Origin: Parasponia andersonii
Lineage: Eukaryota > Streptophyta > Magnoliopsida > Rosales > Cannabaceae
DNA length: 64,000 bases
Direction: 5' to 3'
Assembly: GCA_002914805.1 (NCBI GenBank)
Contig: JXTB01000045.1
Span: forward strand, 689,744 to 753,743
Shown: positions 22,916-35,824 of the stretch, piece after piece
Numbering within the stretch: the stretch's first letter is position 1
Layout of the letters: each line of letters starts with the position of its first letter
The notes under the pieces: model-generated
Databases searched by the model: none
What the model was told of the DNA's origin: nothing
The model's input: only the letters and a program-made list of their open reading frames with translations
Position numbers and translations under genes: made by a program

Positions 22916-25900
22916 GTTTCTAAAAAGCAGGAACGGAACTGTATAATAGGATAAGAAAGCGGGTTATGCGGTAAGCGTTAGCTGGAATAATCTACGAAAC
23001 CGTGGGGGACGAGCGTGGTATCGGTTTTCTACTGCTTAAACTAATTCCGCGTCCGATCTTTATGGGCCCCCAAAGCTACTCCTACTACTACATTTTTCTT
23101 GACTTTAGTCGTTACATTAATATAATAACAAAATCTTTATTAATTATCACACCACGGTTTGAAAAACGGAGAAATTTGACTTTTGTCAGATAATATATTT
23201 AATTATTAATTCTTCTATTACGGTTTGGACAATGTGGAATTAAATTCAATTTTGATAGTGTTTAAAAGAACCATACTAAGGTTACTAACTCTGATATTCC
23301 TTTCATTTTCCAGCAATATATGGTTGAAATTTGAATTGTAAACGGCATTAATGTCTCCTTTAATTGAATTAGTTGGGTTTATTATAACAATTTAACTAAA
23401 TGAGGACAACTTAGGGAGGTTGGAGTTAACAACTGTACTGATACTATGTTTTTAAGTGCTGTTAATTTATCTCTCGTCTCTTAATTTTTTCATGATGATG
23501 GTGGACGAGTAGAGTTGTCTCATGTGTACGTGATGTTTTTCTAAAGGAGTCAAAAGGTTTACATTCGCGAGTCCAAGTATGAATTTTTATTAATTTTTAA
23601 TAATTGACTTAATTTGTTTATCTCCAGGCGCAACACGTGGGCTAAGGATAGATGTTACTTATGAGTTGGTGGTGCGTAGATTGGGTCTCTTTTTGGGATC
23701 TACAGCAGAAAGTGGCTCTGGGAGAGATGATGCCACGTCATTAGGAGTGCAAAAATAGAATTTTAATACAGGGAACCCAATTACCAAGTGCAGAGTCAGC
23801 CAGCCACTCTTTTATCGTACCGAGCTTCTGATGCTGCATCGCAAAGAGCATCGCCCGCCGCCCTATGTCGGTCCATAATTCATGATTAACTGCGTAGGAT
23901 GCCAAGGTTTCTGCCACGTATTTCTAAAATCCTTATCCTCTAATTGATTGTATATTTCACATGATTTTTTTTTTTTCGGAAGGTAAAAGTGGAAATTCTT
24001 TAAATAATCAATTTGATCAAACAAACAAATAAATAAGAACTTCTTTCAATCTAAAACATATTGGAGATAATTAAAGAACAACATTGGGCAATCAACATAC
24101 AATAAAAAAAAAAAATAATTCTATGAAATCACAGAGAAACTTTCACTTCTCCTAAAAGTAATATTCTTCTTTTCTTCTCACCGACGTCGTTCAAGCCAAG
24201 AAAAGAGAAAGGTTCTTTATCTCAGGTAAGAAGTTTTGTTTTCTTAATTGTTGTCTTATGTTTTTAATAATCCTTCCATCCAGAAATGTATAACTCCAGT
24301 TTAGATTTAGTTTTGGATTTATTGTATATTTTTATTATTTTAGTCCATCTAAATCTATATTTATGATAATTTTTGTTGATTTCATGTTTTGAATCTTTTT
24401 AGTATAATTTTTATACAGATTAGTTCGTATGGTAGTATTTACCCTCCTATCGCCAGTGGTTATTTTTCAGAGGGTATAACAAAAATTTTGTACAAAATTA
24501 AATACAAAAAATATAAGTTAAATGCCTAAAAATAAAGATTTGGGACTTAAATAAAAAAATACCAAAATTTGGGATGTTTGTTACCGATTAACTAAACTAT
24601 AACTAACTAAATAAGTACAAAATTAAAGTGAGGGAAGGCATATCTATAAATTTTCAAAAAGTTAATTAAAAAATCATAAAAATACAAAATTTGAAGGAGG
24701 CACTTGCCCACACTTGTCGCATTGTGCATCCGCCCCTACCTATGGCTTTTTGATTTAAAACAAGAGACACTTATAACTAATGTTGAATGGAGGATCATAA
24801 TGAGCCAATTGATATATAAAGTTCTATTGAAGTGTACAACAGTGATGATTTACATAAATCCTTCTCGGTGCGCAAAATTCCTCTAAAATTTTTTATCAAT
24901 TTATTATGGTTGTACTATCTTTATATTATTAATAAATTTATTTTCATTTTAAAAAACATACAATTAAAAAGTTTCCCTAAACAATACAATAAAAAACCTT
25001 AATTTTATAATTACGAATTAAATTATTTTTTAGGGAAATTAATTTAAGTTGGTGATAATCTTAATTAGTTTTTATCATGTAAAACAGTTGTTGCTTTTTG
25101 CCTTTATGGATGGATTATATCAATAGTATCCCTATAATTTACGGAAAAGATAGACAAAATTTAAAAATTAAAAAAAAAAAGATATAAAGAGAGATATTAT
25201 TATTGATTACATATAAAGTTGGTGGGAAATTCTAGCATAGGAAGGGCAAAATTCCACCTACCATAAGAGTGTTGTTTTTTTAACTATTAGATTAAAATGA
25301 ATGGTCATTAGAGGATAAGTTTGATGTGCAGTGATGTATGGTTAAAAAAACTTACAAAGAAAAAGAAAGAGAAAACTTCCCTTACCAGGACCTTGAGAAC
25401 TCCAAACAAATCTTGAATTTTTTCATCAAACCCATTTATAAAAATGCGTATAAACATCATCTCTTCAAAAGGAAAAAAAAAAATCTGAATTTTCGAACTC
25501 TGAAAGAAGAAATATGAAATTTGTAAAAAGACCCGCTTTTAGAAAAGTTCTACTCTTGATGTATTGTATTTATGATGTATGGTCTTCCTTTTGATATGTG
25601 ATGTTCGGTTTTTTGTTTTTTTGTTCTATCTTTGATCGTTTGAACTTTTTTTGATGAAGTCCATCATTTGCAGATTGAATTTTATTTTATTTTTTGCTGC
25701 ATAATGATCAAAGCAATATGCTAAGTTTTCAATCCTTCTTTAGATGTTAGATAAAATCCTATTGCTGTTGTAAGCCTTGGGGCTTTCTCTAATATCATTT
25801 CCTTCAACGAAGTAACATCCAAAAATTGGAAGTTGCAAACGATAAAAAATGGAGAGATATTGTCTTTTTATGTTTAGGTTTTCTTCGATACATTGCACGC

Positions 25901-26797
25901 ATCAATTTATTCCTATACATAATTGTTTGATCACCATTCATTTTTATCCTATGATCTAAAAAACGCTTTTATGGATAGGAGGGATTTTATTGCTCCTACC
26001 CTAGAATCTTCCTACAAAATTACTAGCATGTACCATAATCATTTCTCTCTTCTTTTCTTCAGCTCTTATCCACTAATGAGTCTTGATTTTCTTTCAATAT
26101 GGAGAAATTATCAATTGACAAAAACTAGCCATATTAAATGCATTATAACATTTCAATATTTAGTATTTATTTTTTACATGATATATTTTTCTTCTTATCA
26201 TAACATTATTATCTTCATTTAAATTTGTAATTTTTTTAATGGAATTTAAATTTGTAATTTATCATTGTCTATTACGTTTTGTTCCAAATCCTTATAAATA
26301 AATGCCTAAAAAAAATCCTTATGAATAATTTAATAAATAGAACAAGTACATATTGCAGGAAGGACACATGTATAGTGACATGCAAGCTTTACAGGTAGGG
26401 ACGATAATATAACTAATAATTACGAGCATTTATGATTATCCGATCCAAATATAGAGGAAAAAATCTACTCAAGCGGGGAGAATGGCTGAGGCAGAGAATA
26501 ACGATACCATTAATATGCAAGTATGGTGTTGGGACAATATTAGTATAATCCGCATTGTACTTTCCCCAATATGTATATTCACATAAAAAATTATTATATA
26601 TCTAGATATGTATTTAATTTTACTCTACTTATATTCATATATCATTAGAAAATAATGAGTTTGGGGAGTTATATATACTTAAATATTTAAATTTTAGAGT
26701 TTGAAAATCACTTTGTATATTGTTATATTTAATATTTCGTTAATTATGAAAAATATTTTGTATTTTTATCTCAATTTTTTTCTTATTTTGTCGTTAT
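22916..26797. other. AT-rich intergenic DNA, no gene seen
   Basis: Frames are short and not protein-like. The only non-random textures are A/T homopolymers and a patch at about 24660-24740 ('ggcacttgcccacacttg...gtgcatccgccccta') resembling the ends of some plant transposons, too weak to annotate. A pyrimidine-rich stretch at 24150-24240 with a 'cag-gtaag' junction could be a non-coding first exon, but nothing downstream supports it. Confidence 0.5.
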
Positions 26798-27790
26798 GAT
26801 GGGTAATAGGTAACCATGGTGTGGGGCCCATTCCTGAACCTTGAACCGTGAGAAGGGTCACGCGGAACGCACGTGATCTCACCATCGGCCTATGGGTCTT
26901 CCGAATTTAAGGCAGAATCCACCACTGATCCCAAACGGTTCAGTCGGTCAGACCTCGAATCCACGACAGCTGGCGGTCTGAAGCCCCAAGGGTCTGTTGT
27001 CTAGGAACAGCGACCCTCACCTCAACAGTCGTAGGGGTCGGAAGCCCCAAGGGTCTTCAGACTGGATGCAATGGAAAACAGCCCCGCAGCTCCAGACCCG
27101 GACAGAGCATTTAATGCGTTTCTGGGTAGGTGCGCGCGCAGGGACAAGCCGTCCTGACAGAACGGCGATGTGCCCAAATCTCGCTCCTGACAGATTGAGG
27201 CCATAAGAGGCGGCGAAAATCAGGCCGCGGTAGCGCAGAAGAGGTCGCAGAAATCTCGGCCCATGATGGTTTTAAAAGATCTGGAAGTGAAAGGTACTCA
27301 TGAATATATATTTTTACTTTTCCAAAGATAGAGCAGAACACTGTTGATTGTCCGAGGACTACATATATGAAAGCTATGCATTCAGAGAAAGTAGTTGTTC
27401 TTTGATACAAAAAAAAAACACTTGAAAAGAAGAAAACACGAAAAAGAGATAGATATTAGAACTGATCTATTTTTCTCCTTGCTACCAAAACACAAAGAAA
27501 AACCGCTGACTTAAGCATCGGAGAGTCTTTGCAGGTGGCCACCCCCGCCTCTCCGATTCTGCTTGGAGTTCAGAGATTTGTGGGATAGCAAGGGCACGTG
27601 AACAGTTGGAGAATCCAGCATCAGCAGTTCAAGACACGTGGACGACTGGTGAGAAACCGCTCCAACACATGGTTTTCTTGTTATCCATTGGTTAATTTCC
27701 ACACCTTCTCCATATAAAAAATAAGATGGATAATGGGTAACCATGGTTTTCTTGTTATCCATTGGTTAATCTTCATATATTCTTTATATA
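26798..27790 (+). repeat. Short tandem repeat (about 70-bp unit) interrupted by a solo LTR
   Basis: The unit beginning 'gatgg(a/g)taat(g/a)gg' and containing 'ggtaaccatgg' followed by 'ttttcttgttatccattgg' occurs twice: once at 26798-26819 continuing at 27673-27724, and once at 27725-27790. The solo LTR at 26820-27667 sits within the first unit. Confidence 0.6.
26820..27667 (+). mobile_element. Solo LTR of the same Ty3/gypsy-like family
   Basis: An 848-bp LTR, TGTGGGGCCC...GCTCCAACA, flanked by a perfect 5-bp target duplication CATGG (26815-26819 and 27668-27672). Its right half matches the LTRs at 17913-18918 and 19882-20890 ('gagagtctttgcaggtggcc', and the closing (t/a)caccgg-like GGTGAGAA...CCAACA block), while the left half is more diverged and lacks most of the internal duplication. 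A solo LTR is the usual product of LTR-LTR recombination. Short frames inside it have no support as genes. Confidence 0.9.
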
Positions 27791-28798
27791 AAAAACAATG
27801 ATTAATAAGGCGGATATAGTATTGTAATTAACTTTTGGGGATGGGGATGATAATAGAAAAATTGTCCTCGATCTACCATGTTGCCATTTTTACTTACAAA
27901 AAACGTCAATTCGTATAATTTTCAGCATGCCTTTTCCTAAATAGAAATAACAGATTGTTTTTGTGGAGTGACGCGCTAAACTTTCGATGAATGATAACTC
28001 AACTTTTTTCCTTGAAACAAGAAACTTCAATTTGTTTTTAGGTAGGGATATGCAGGTCTTTAAAAGAAATACATGTTGTACAATTTTAGAAAATGATATA
28101 ACTTGTGTTATGACATTAAACCACATGTCATTTTCCATTCTAAAATGACATATTATTTTTACTTATTTTTTAGTTTTTAAAATACTTTTTAAAGTGATAT
28201 TTTATAATTAAAATTTTTCAAAAAATTTCAAAATTCGGGATTTTCAATTTGTTTTGAAAAATTACCGTAAAAAATTGAATTTCTTTTAAAAAAACACCTT
28301 GTTTAAAAGACACGTAGTTTATGTTGTGCAATTAAACGTCTGTCATTTCTAGCATTTAAGGTTAAAGCCGATGGTGATTCTTGATAATAAATCATGTGTT
28401 GTCAATATCACTGAATGTATCTCATTTATTATTCATGAAATAAATTTTAGTTATTAATTTCCTTTTTGACGAATTTAAATTTTAGGAAAATTTTGTTTTG
28501 GGGTGAAGTGAATGGAAGATTTTCGGGCTTTTTGCGTTAGAATATGAATTTTTGTCACATTATAAATAATATACGGGTCTTATCACAAATGATAAAATTT
28601 TAAGTCTATTTCAAATAAATATCTAATTTTTAAATGTTATAACAAAATAGCTAGTATATCTTTTGATATCCTGAGTATAAAAATTAATATATGTGTAAGG
28701 CTAAAGTTAATATATAAGTAGATATATCAAGTATTAAAATATATATTTTTAGATTTTAAAGGGAAAAAAAGAGCATTTATAAGAAAATTCTTTTTTCT
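27791..28798. other. AT-rich intergenic DNA, no gene seen
   Basis: No coding frame or repeat that I can identify. It separates the solo LTR from the SINE-headed nest to the right. Confidence 0.5.
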
Positions 28799-28908
28799 GT
28801 GTTGACTCAAGTGGTAAGAGTACTCATTATCTTGAATCTCGGCCCTAGGTCCGAGTCACACCAAAACTAAGCGTGAAACCTATTATCCCTAACCGGATGG
28901 GGTAGAAA
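28799..28908 (+). mobile_element. tRNA-derived SINE head
   Basis: Starts 'tgttgactcaagtggtaag' with an A-box-like 'gactcaagtgg' at 28804-28814 and a B-box-like GGTCCGAGTC at 28848-28857, a spacing normal for a pol III promoter. The tRNA-unrelated part follows ('ctaaccggatggggtag'). It is cut at the border of the Ty3/gypsy element starting at 28909. DNA right of that element (35827-35870, ending in a T-rich run) may be the rest of the SINE; that join is inference. Confidence 0.6.
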
Positions 28909-31900
28909 TGATACGAACTCCGCCAACTTGTAACGAAATCCGAAACAAGAACGGTGCCTAGGATCGTTCTATAATCAGATTCGAATGGAAAATCTCGATC
29001 CAATACCTATAAAGAGATGTGAACCTTGTTATAAAGGAGGACACCATAATCAAAGATAGAAAACTCGATTGATAAGTCAATAAATAAACATTATAAAGAA
29101 TTCTGATAAGTTCGAAATAGTTATAAAAGAACCAAAGAGAAATTACTCTTAATTTTAATGAATAAACATCTTACTTGTTTCATTAAACTAATGGCTATTT
29201 AAATATATAGGGAATACGAAATTGGAAGCTAGAAAACATCTAAAAAGTTGCCCAAAATAAAAAAAGAAAACTAAAATAACTTAATTGGAATTCTGAGAAT
29301 TAATTTGCTATAGTTACCCTAAAACACACCTACTTCACATAAAAAATGAAAGTATCTTAATTGGCATGCAAGCCTTATAATTCAATAATAATACTTATAA
29401 TAAATAAATAAAAAATGTAATTTAGCTCATTACAGCCAACCATTCTCCTTGATAAGTCAAAAATAGGTAAGTTATCAAAATCAGGAAACTATACTTAAAT
29501 TCACGCAATCTTGAGTTATCTTCTTTGGAGAGTTTTTTTCTAGATTATTCTAAAGCTTAAATCACAGAAATCCAACCTTGTGGACCACGTGGAACATTAA
29601 CCTTGGACCTCTAAGAATTCACCTTAATCCAAATACTTTGAATCAGCCTATTGAGTGACTCACTGAACCTTTTAGCTCGAGCACTTATAACTGGTCCAAT
29701 TAGAACTTGAATTGGCTCCTTCGTAACCACACCTTGATTTGAATCGTTCCCCTCCTCTTGAAATGGATTTGTCCTCAAATCTTCACTTTATTTATATCAG
29801 ATGACGTATAAAATTGTCTCAATAAATTCCACCTATTGTGCATAACTCTTATTCAAATTATGCTGACCTTTAGGGTATTTCAAGGACTTATGATCGGAAT
29901 GAATCACAAACTCTTTAGGCCAAAGGTAATATTGTCATGTTTCCAAAACTTAAACCAATGCATATATTTCTTTATTATAAGTAGGATAGTTTAAAGTAGA
30001 CCCACTTAGTTTCTCACTAAAATATGTAATTGATTATCCTTCTTGCATAAGAACTGCGCCAATACCTAAACCTAAAACATCACATTCAATCTCAAAAGTT
30101 TTCACAAATTCAGGTAAAGCAAGTAAAGGTGCATGAGTCAATTTCTCCTTGATTAATTGAAATGCCTTTTCTTGCTCATCTCCCCATTTGAACCCAATAT
30201 TTTTCTCGATAACTTCAGCTATTGGTGCGGCTATGGTACAAAAATTTTTCACGAACCTTCGGTAAAAACTTGCAAGTCTATGAAAACTTCGCACATTACT
30301 TATACTTGTTGAACTTGGCCATTCTTGGATAGCATGAATCTTTTTTTCATTAACCTGCCTTTGTAATTCTTTTGTCTCCTCAGAGTTACTTTTATAGGCT
30401 GGTCAGTTTAGAATAATGGCACTGGGTACAAAGTCAATTTGATACTCAATCCCTTGGCGCGTGGTAATCCACTAGGAATTTTCTCAAGAAAAACATCATC
30501 AAATTTATGTAATATAAAAATAACAAAACTAGACAAAGTAGAGTCAAGTTCATTAATATTTAAAAATAACTTTGTACAATAGTATAATTATCGGCTAGTT
30601 TAATAACAACACACTTTTAATTTCTTTGGCTTTTGCATAAAAATTCTTTTTCTTTTTTATGCTTTTCTCTCAATGGCCGAATCTATATTTGCCTTTCCTC
30701 TCTTTTTTCTTCGGCCTCTCTCTTTTTCACTCTTTTTCTTTTGTTCACTCTTTTTTTGCAATCTCACTTGATCCTCATAAACTTGTTTTGGTATCAAAAG
30801 AACTAAAGATATTATTCTTTGATAAAGCACAAATGAGTATTTGTTGGTGAAGCCATCATGATTAACACGCCAATCAAATTGCCATGGCTGACCCAATAAC
30901 AAGTATTTAGCTTGCATCGAAACCACATCGCATAAAACTTTATCCTGATATTTTCTGATACGAAAATAAACTAACACTTATTTATTTACCTTTACTTCAC
31001 CACTATTATTTAACCACTACAACTTGTAAGGCTAGAGATGCTTCATGGTTAGCAACCCTAATTTCTCTACCATGGCAATGCTGGCAATATTAGTACAATT
31101 ACCATCATCAATAATTATACTACATATCCTGTTTTGAACGTGGCACCTAGTATGAAAGGTGGTTTCTCATTTCACCTCTTCATCTTCTTTGACTTGCGTA
31201 CTTAGAACTCTCCTCACCACTAACAAATATCCTTAGGCAGGATATTCCTCTTCATCGACATCCTCCAATGGTGGCATAGGGTCGGTGTCATCTTCATTTT
31301 TGGTCTTAATCTTACCATCATCTCATAATACTATAACTCTTTTATTTGGACACTGACTAGCTATGTGACCCTTACATTGGCATTTAAAGCACTCGATATC
31401 ACGATTCCTAGAAGTAGAAGAATCGAATTTACCCTAATTTACATAGCTGGTCACTTCTTGCTTTTTTTTTTTCAGTTTGTGGCTTCATCATAGGTTACTT
31501 CATATCCTTCTTTCACTGATTTGATTTCCAAGCGGATATACTTCAACTTTGGCTTGGACGTATGCTGCCCCTCTTTTTGAGTTGATTCTCAATTTTTATA
31601 GCTATGTGTACTATATCCTCTAACTCTACATAATGTTGTAGTTCTATCACATTAGCAATTTCTTTATCCAAACCAACCAAGAATCTAGATATTGTAGCAT
31701 CCTAATCCTTTTCTACATTCGCTCAAATCATAGTAACCTCTATCTCCTTATAATATTCCTTCATACTCTGGTTACATTGCCTAAGATTTTGTAGCTTATT
31801 TTACAACTCTTGGTAGTAGTAGCTTGGTACGAACCGCTTCCTTATCACAGTTTTCATCTCTTTCCACATCTCTATTGGACGCTCCCTATTTATTCTCTTA

Positions 31901-34900
31901 TTCATCACAAATTGATCCTACCAAACAATTGCATAATCAGAAAATTCAATGGCAGCAAGCTTTACCTTCTTATTCTCGGTGTAATTGTGACAATCAAATA
32001 ATTCTACCTTCTTCTCCCATTTAAGGTAAGCTTCTTGATCATTTTTGCCTCGAAACGATGGAATATTCATCTTAATACTACCCAAAGAATTATCTTCTCG
32101 ATTCCTAGCTTCTCTAAGTTGTTCATCATTCCTCCTATTGTCAATAATCGAATCCCAATCATCTTCATCACCAAAAGTGTCTCCATAATACTCTTTGTCT
32201 TTAACCTTCACTTTTCTAGGTTGGAATCTCTCTTTTCTATGCATATTAGGAGTGATTTGTGGCTGCCCTATATGTTCATTCTCTATATCTATCTACTCAT
32301 GAACCTACTTTATCTCTACTCTCATCACTCTCCCCATCTCGCTAATTAAGGCTTCTATGAGAAGTTTCGGATCACCCACTCCCGACGCATCTGTAAAAGT
32401 ATTTTTATCCTTATTGTCTGACATGCTTGCTACAAAACAAAGTTAGAAAAAGAAAGGTCCTCACATACTCTCTTATGCGTTTCACTCAAATAATGAATCA
32501 CTCAATCTGACTCGTGTTTCACTCAAATATCAGATTGGCTTTTATCTTCTTATGTAATCATCACTCCTACCTTTTTCTACTCATAATTTCTCAGTAGATT
32601 CTTATCAAACTAATTTAAACAAATAACCAGAATTTTGTGGCAACAATCCACCTCAAAACTCACCAACCAAATTCGAATTTAATGTAGCAATTTAGGACAA
32701 AAATTTTTGAAATTGACAAACAAGAATTCACGGATTGGGTCTAATATAGAAATTAGCAATTCAAATCCTAGGTTCACACGAAACAAATAAAAAAAATGAC
32801 GTAGACAAAACTTTGAAGGCTTAGAAAGTGATGAAAACGATGGCATTTAGGCCACAAAACTAGTGTGAACGATATGCAGTCTATTCAAAGTCGTAGGACT
32901 TGGAAAAAGCTTTGCTTTGATGTATAATAATAACCGTTTCGATATCTGGATCAAAAGTTATGACTGTTTTAAAGAAACGCTCTCAAAATTCTTTAATTCA
33001 ACCAGAAATTTCTTGATTCTTCTTCTTCTTTTTTTCCCCTGGTGAATCCTCTTTTTTCCTTTGTTTTTTTTTTTAATTGAGAACTTAAATATTCACTGAA
33101 AACTAAAAAGCTACATGAAGCTAAATTCAAATTTAAAAGCAATTAAGAAGAACGTGACTTCAACTACAACAAGAACAAGTAAGTTTAGTTACTTTTTTGT
33201 GGATGATTTAAATGAAACAAAGAAAAACGAAATATGGGTTGGTATGACTAAAATGAAAAAAAAATATAAATGATAGAATAAACTTGAGACTAGAATCTGG
33301 CTTTTAATACCAAATGATACGAACCTCATCAATTTATGACGAAACTCGAAACAAGAATGATGCATAGGATCGTTCTACAATCAGATACGGATGGAAAATC
33401 TCGACCTAACTGTTAGAAATATGCCCTCGAAAGCAGTTTCTTTGTTTGGCATTTTAAACAATGTTTATTAGATTTAAGTGTTATCTATTTGTTATTAATA
33501 AATTCTATATTATGTCCCAATTATATACATGTGATGTTTATGTTTTCTATTATGCAAACGTCTAAAAGTTTCCATGACTAATAATGAGTAATAAATAATT
33601 GTTCGTGTGAAGTATTTATATGTGAGAGATTAAGTTCTTTATTTCATTATGTCTAAATTAAAAGTTCACATTCTGTAAATAAAGATGGAATATTTTATTT
33701 TGCCATAGAACGTAGTGTTGTCTATTTCAATGGGATTGATGAAGTCTCCAATCATCGAAGCGTCTGACTTTGGATAGAAATACTAGTGCGTTATAAGAAA
33801 GTTATAAGTGCATTGAACTAGACCAAGTGAAAATAGAATTTGAGGTTAAGTGTCATAACTCAATATTCTATCTTTTACTAATCTAGCACTATTGTAAGAT
33901 TACCTTAATTCTAGTAATTGTCGGATATGCTTTCATGAGTTTTATCTTTTTGACTTACTAAAGGACTAGTTCCGATTATATGGTTCGAACTCCGGTATCT
34001 TGGAAGATAAAATTTGTGAATTGACGAGAACACCTTTCATGATTTGGACACCATACATATAATGTCACTTTGAATTTTTTCAAGGACTTGAATAATAAAA
34101 AACTAGGCGCCAGGTATTCACGTTGTGAATTTGACTGTATTTGTATCGGCAGTTACAAATATCTTAGTCAATTATTATCGATTAGATGAAAAATGACAAC
34201 TCAAAGATAAATATGTACTAGAGGGGTAATACGATAATTTCACCTCACTAGTACGGTATTGCATCGGGGTATATTTGCAGGTATAGTATATGCTAAATAG
34301 ATCAAGTTAATTAAAGTGTTAATTAACTTCACAGAAAACATATGACATTTAGTCTAAGAGTGCAATATTGGACCTATAGTGGAGTGCCACAATATTAATG
34401 GACATGGCACATTCATAATTAAGAGTTAATTATAATTATAGGTAGTTGGCCCATTGGAACTTAGACTATTTGGATCCATAAGATCCCATGTCTAGCTCAC
34501 ACATAGCCTAATAACTAATTGAATGGTCAGTTGAGCCCAATAAGCCCATTAGGGTTTACATCTCTTTAAATACTTGAGAGAAAAGTTCTCCTAAGTCACT
34601 CTAAAGGTTCTACACGCTACTCATACATAGTAATTGTGTATTTTCATGTGACAGACAGAAAAAGAGAGAGTGGGAGAGACAAGTCACCACGGGAGAAGTC
34701 CCGTGTTCGTTTATAGCCGCTGAAGGAGAGATAACCATGGTCATAGACGTGCACTCAAGGAGAAGGAAGATCGTCTTTTGGATCATTCGCTCATCTCTCT
34801 TTGGGAATTAACAAAGATGCCCATACGCCGAATTATTCAATAGGCTCTAGAGAATAGATGAGAAGGCTCAATGGTTGTAAAGCGCTTCCAGGTTTTAGCT

Positions 34901-35824
34901 AAACCAAGATCTATAAATTGATTTATGTTAGATCAATGATCCTATGTTTTTTTTTTTTGTAAAATTTCAAGAAAAATTTTAAAATACCTATTCCGCTGCG
35001 TTCTTAATTTGTTTACAAAACTGTGAAAATCGTTTTTCGGAAAAATCATTTTTCGAAATTTATTGATTTGGATTTTCCAGCACCAACATCTATAAAGAGA
35101 TGTGAACCTTGGTATAAAGGAGGTCGCCACAATCAAGGATGAAAAACTCGATTAATAAGTCAAGGAATAAATACCATAGAGAATTCTGACTAGTTTGAAA
35201 TAGTTCTAAAAGAACCAAAGAGAAATTGCTTTTAATTTTAATGAATAAACGTCTTATTTGTTTCATTAAGCTAAGAACTATTTAAATATATAGGGAGCAA
35301 TTGGAAGCTAGAAAACATCTAAGAAGGTGCCCAAAACAAGAAAAGAAAACTACAATAACCTAATTAGAATTCTGAGAATTGATTTACTACAGTTATCCTA
35401 AAACACACCTACTTCATAATAAAAAAAAAGAAAGTATCTTAATTGGCATGCAAGCCTTGCAACTCAGCAATAAAACTTAAAATAAATAAATAAGAAATAT
35501 AATTTAGATCATTACAGCCAACCATTCTCCTTGATGAGTCAAAAACAGATAAATTACCCAAATCAGGAAACTATGCTTAAATTCACGCAATCTTAAGCTA
35601 TCCTTTTTGGAGAGCATTTTCTAGATTATTGTAAAGCTTGAATCATGGAAATCCACCCTTGTGGACCACGTGGAATATCAACCTTAAGCCTCTAAGAATT
35701 TACCTCAGTCCAAATGCTTTGAATCAGCCCATTGAGTGACTCCTTAAGCCTTTTAGTTTGAGCTCTTATGACCAGTTCAATTGGAACTTGAATTGCTTCC
35801 TTTGTAACCGCACCTTGATTTGCA
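28909..35824 (-). mobile_element. Old Ty3/gypsy retrotransposon fossil with both LTRs
   Basis: Minus-strand element. The 3' LTR is 28909-29743. The 5' LTR is 33315-35824, about 833 bp once the inserted solo LTR at 33411-35082 is set aside. A polypurine tract (AGAGGAGGGGAA on the minus strand) is at about 29748-29759, and an initiator-Met-type primer site (TTTGGTATTAAAAGCC) at about 33299-33314. Gag is recognisable near 31918-32400 ('MNIPSFRGKNDQEAYLKWEKK') with a CCHC knuckle near 31370-31400. The RT/RNase H boundary is recognisable at 29870-30294 ('[15 protein letters not shown]', '[15 protein letters not shown]'). The interior is shorter than a whole element and has many breaks. The LTRs differ by roughly 15% by eye, so it is clearly older than the 17574-20890 element. 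A 5-bp flank pair AGAAA/AGAAG is a possible imperfect target duplication. Confidence 0.85.
33411..35082 (+). mobile_element. Solo LTR inserted in the 5' LTR of the Ty3/gypsy fossil
   Basis: About 1672 bp starting TGTTAGAAATATGCCCTCG and ending 'gattttccagca', with no internal coding region. The flanks CTAAC (33406-33410) and CCAAC (35083-35087) form a 5-bp target duplication with one difference, and the interrupted host LTR resumes at 'atctataaagagatg'. The start and the end region ('cctattccgctgcgtt') recall long copia-type LTRs; the superfamily assignment is inference. Orientation is taken as plus from the TG...CA style and the A/T-rich tail. Confidence 0.75.

Noticed and set aside
24660-24740. 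Possible DNA-transposon end ('cacttgcccacacttg', 'gcatccgcccct')
   Set aside because: Only one end, no partner terminal repeat and no target duplication found.
25923-26222. 99-codon open frame
   Set aside because: AT-rich, no domain, no promoter or splice context; consistent with chance.
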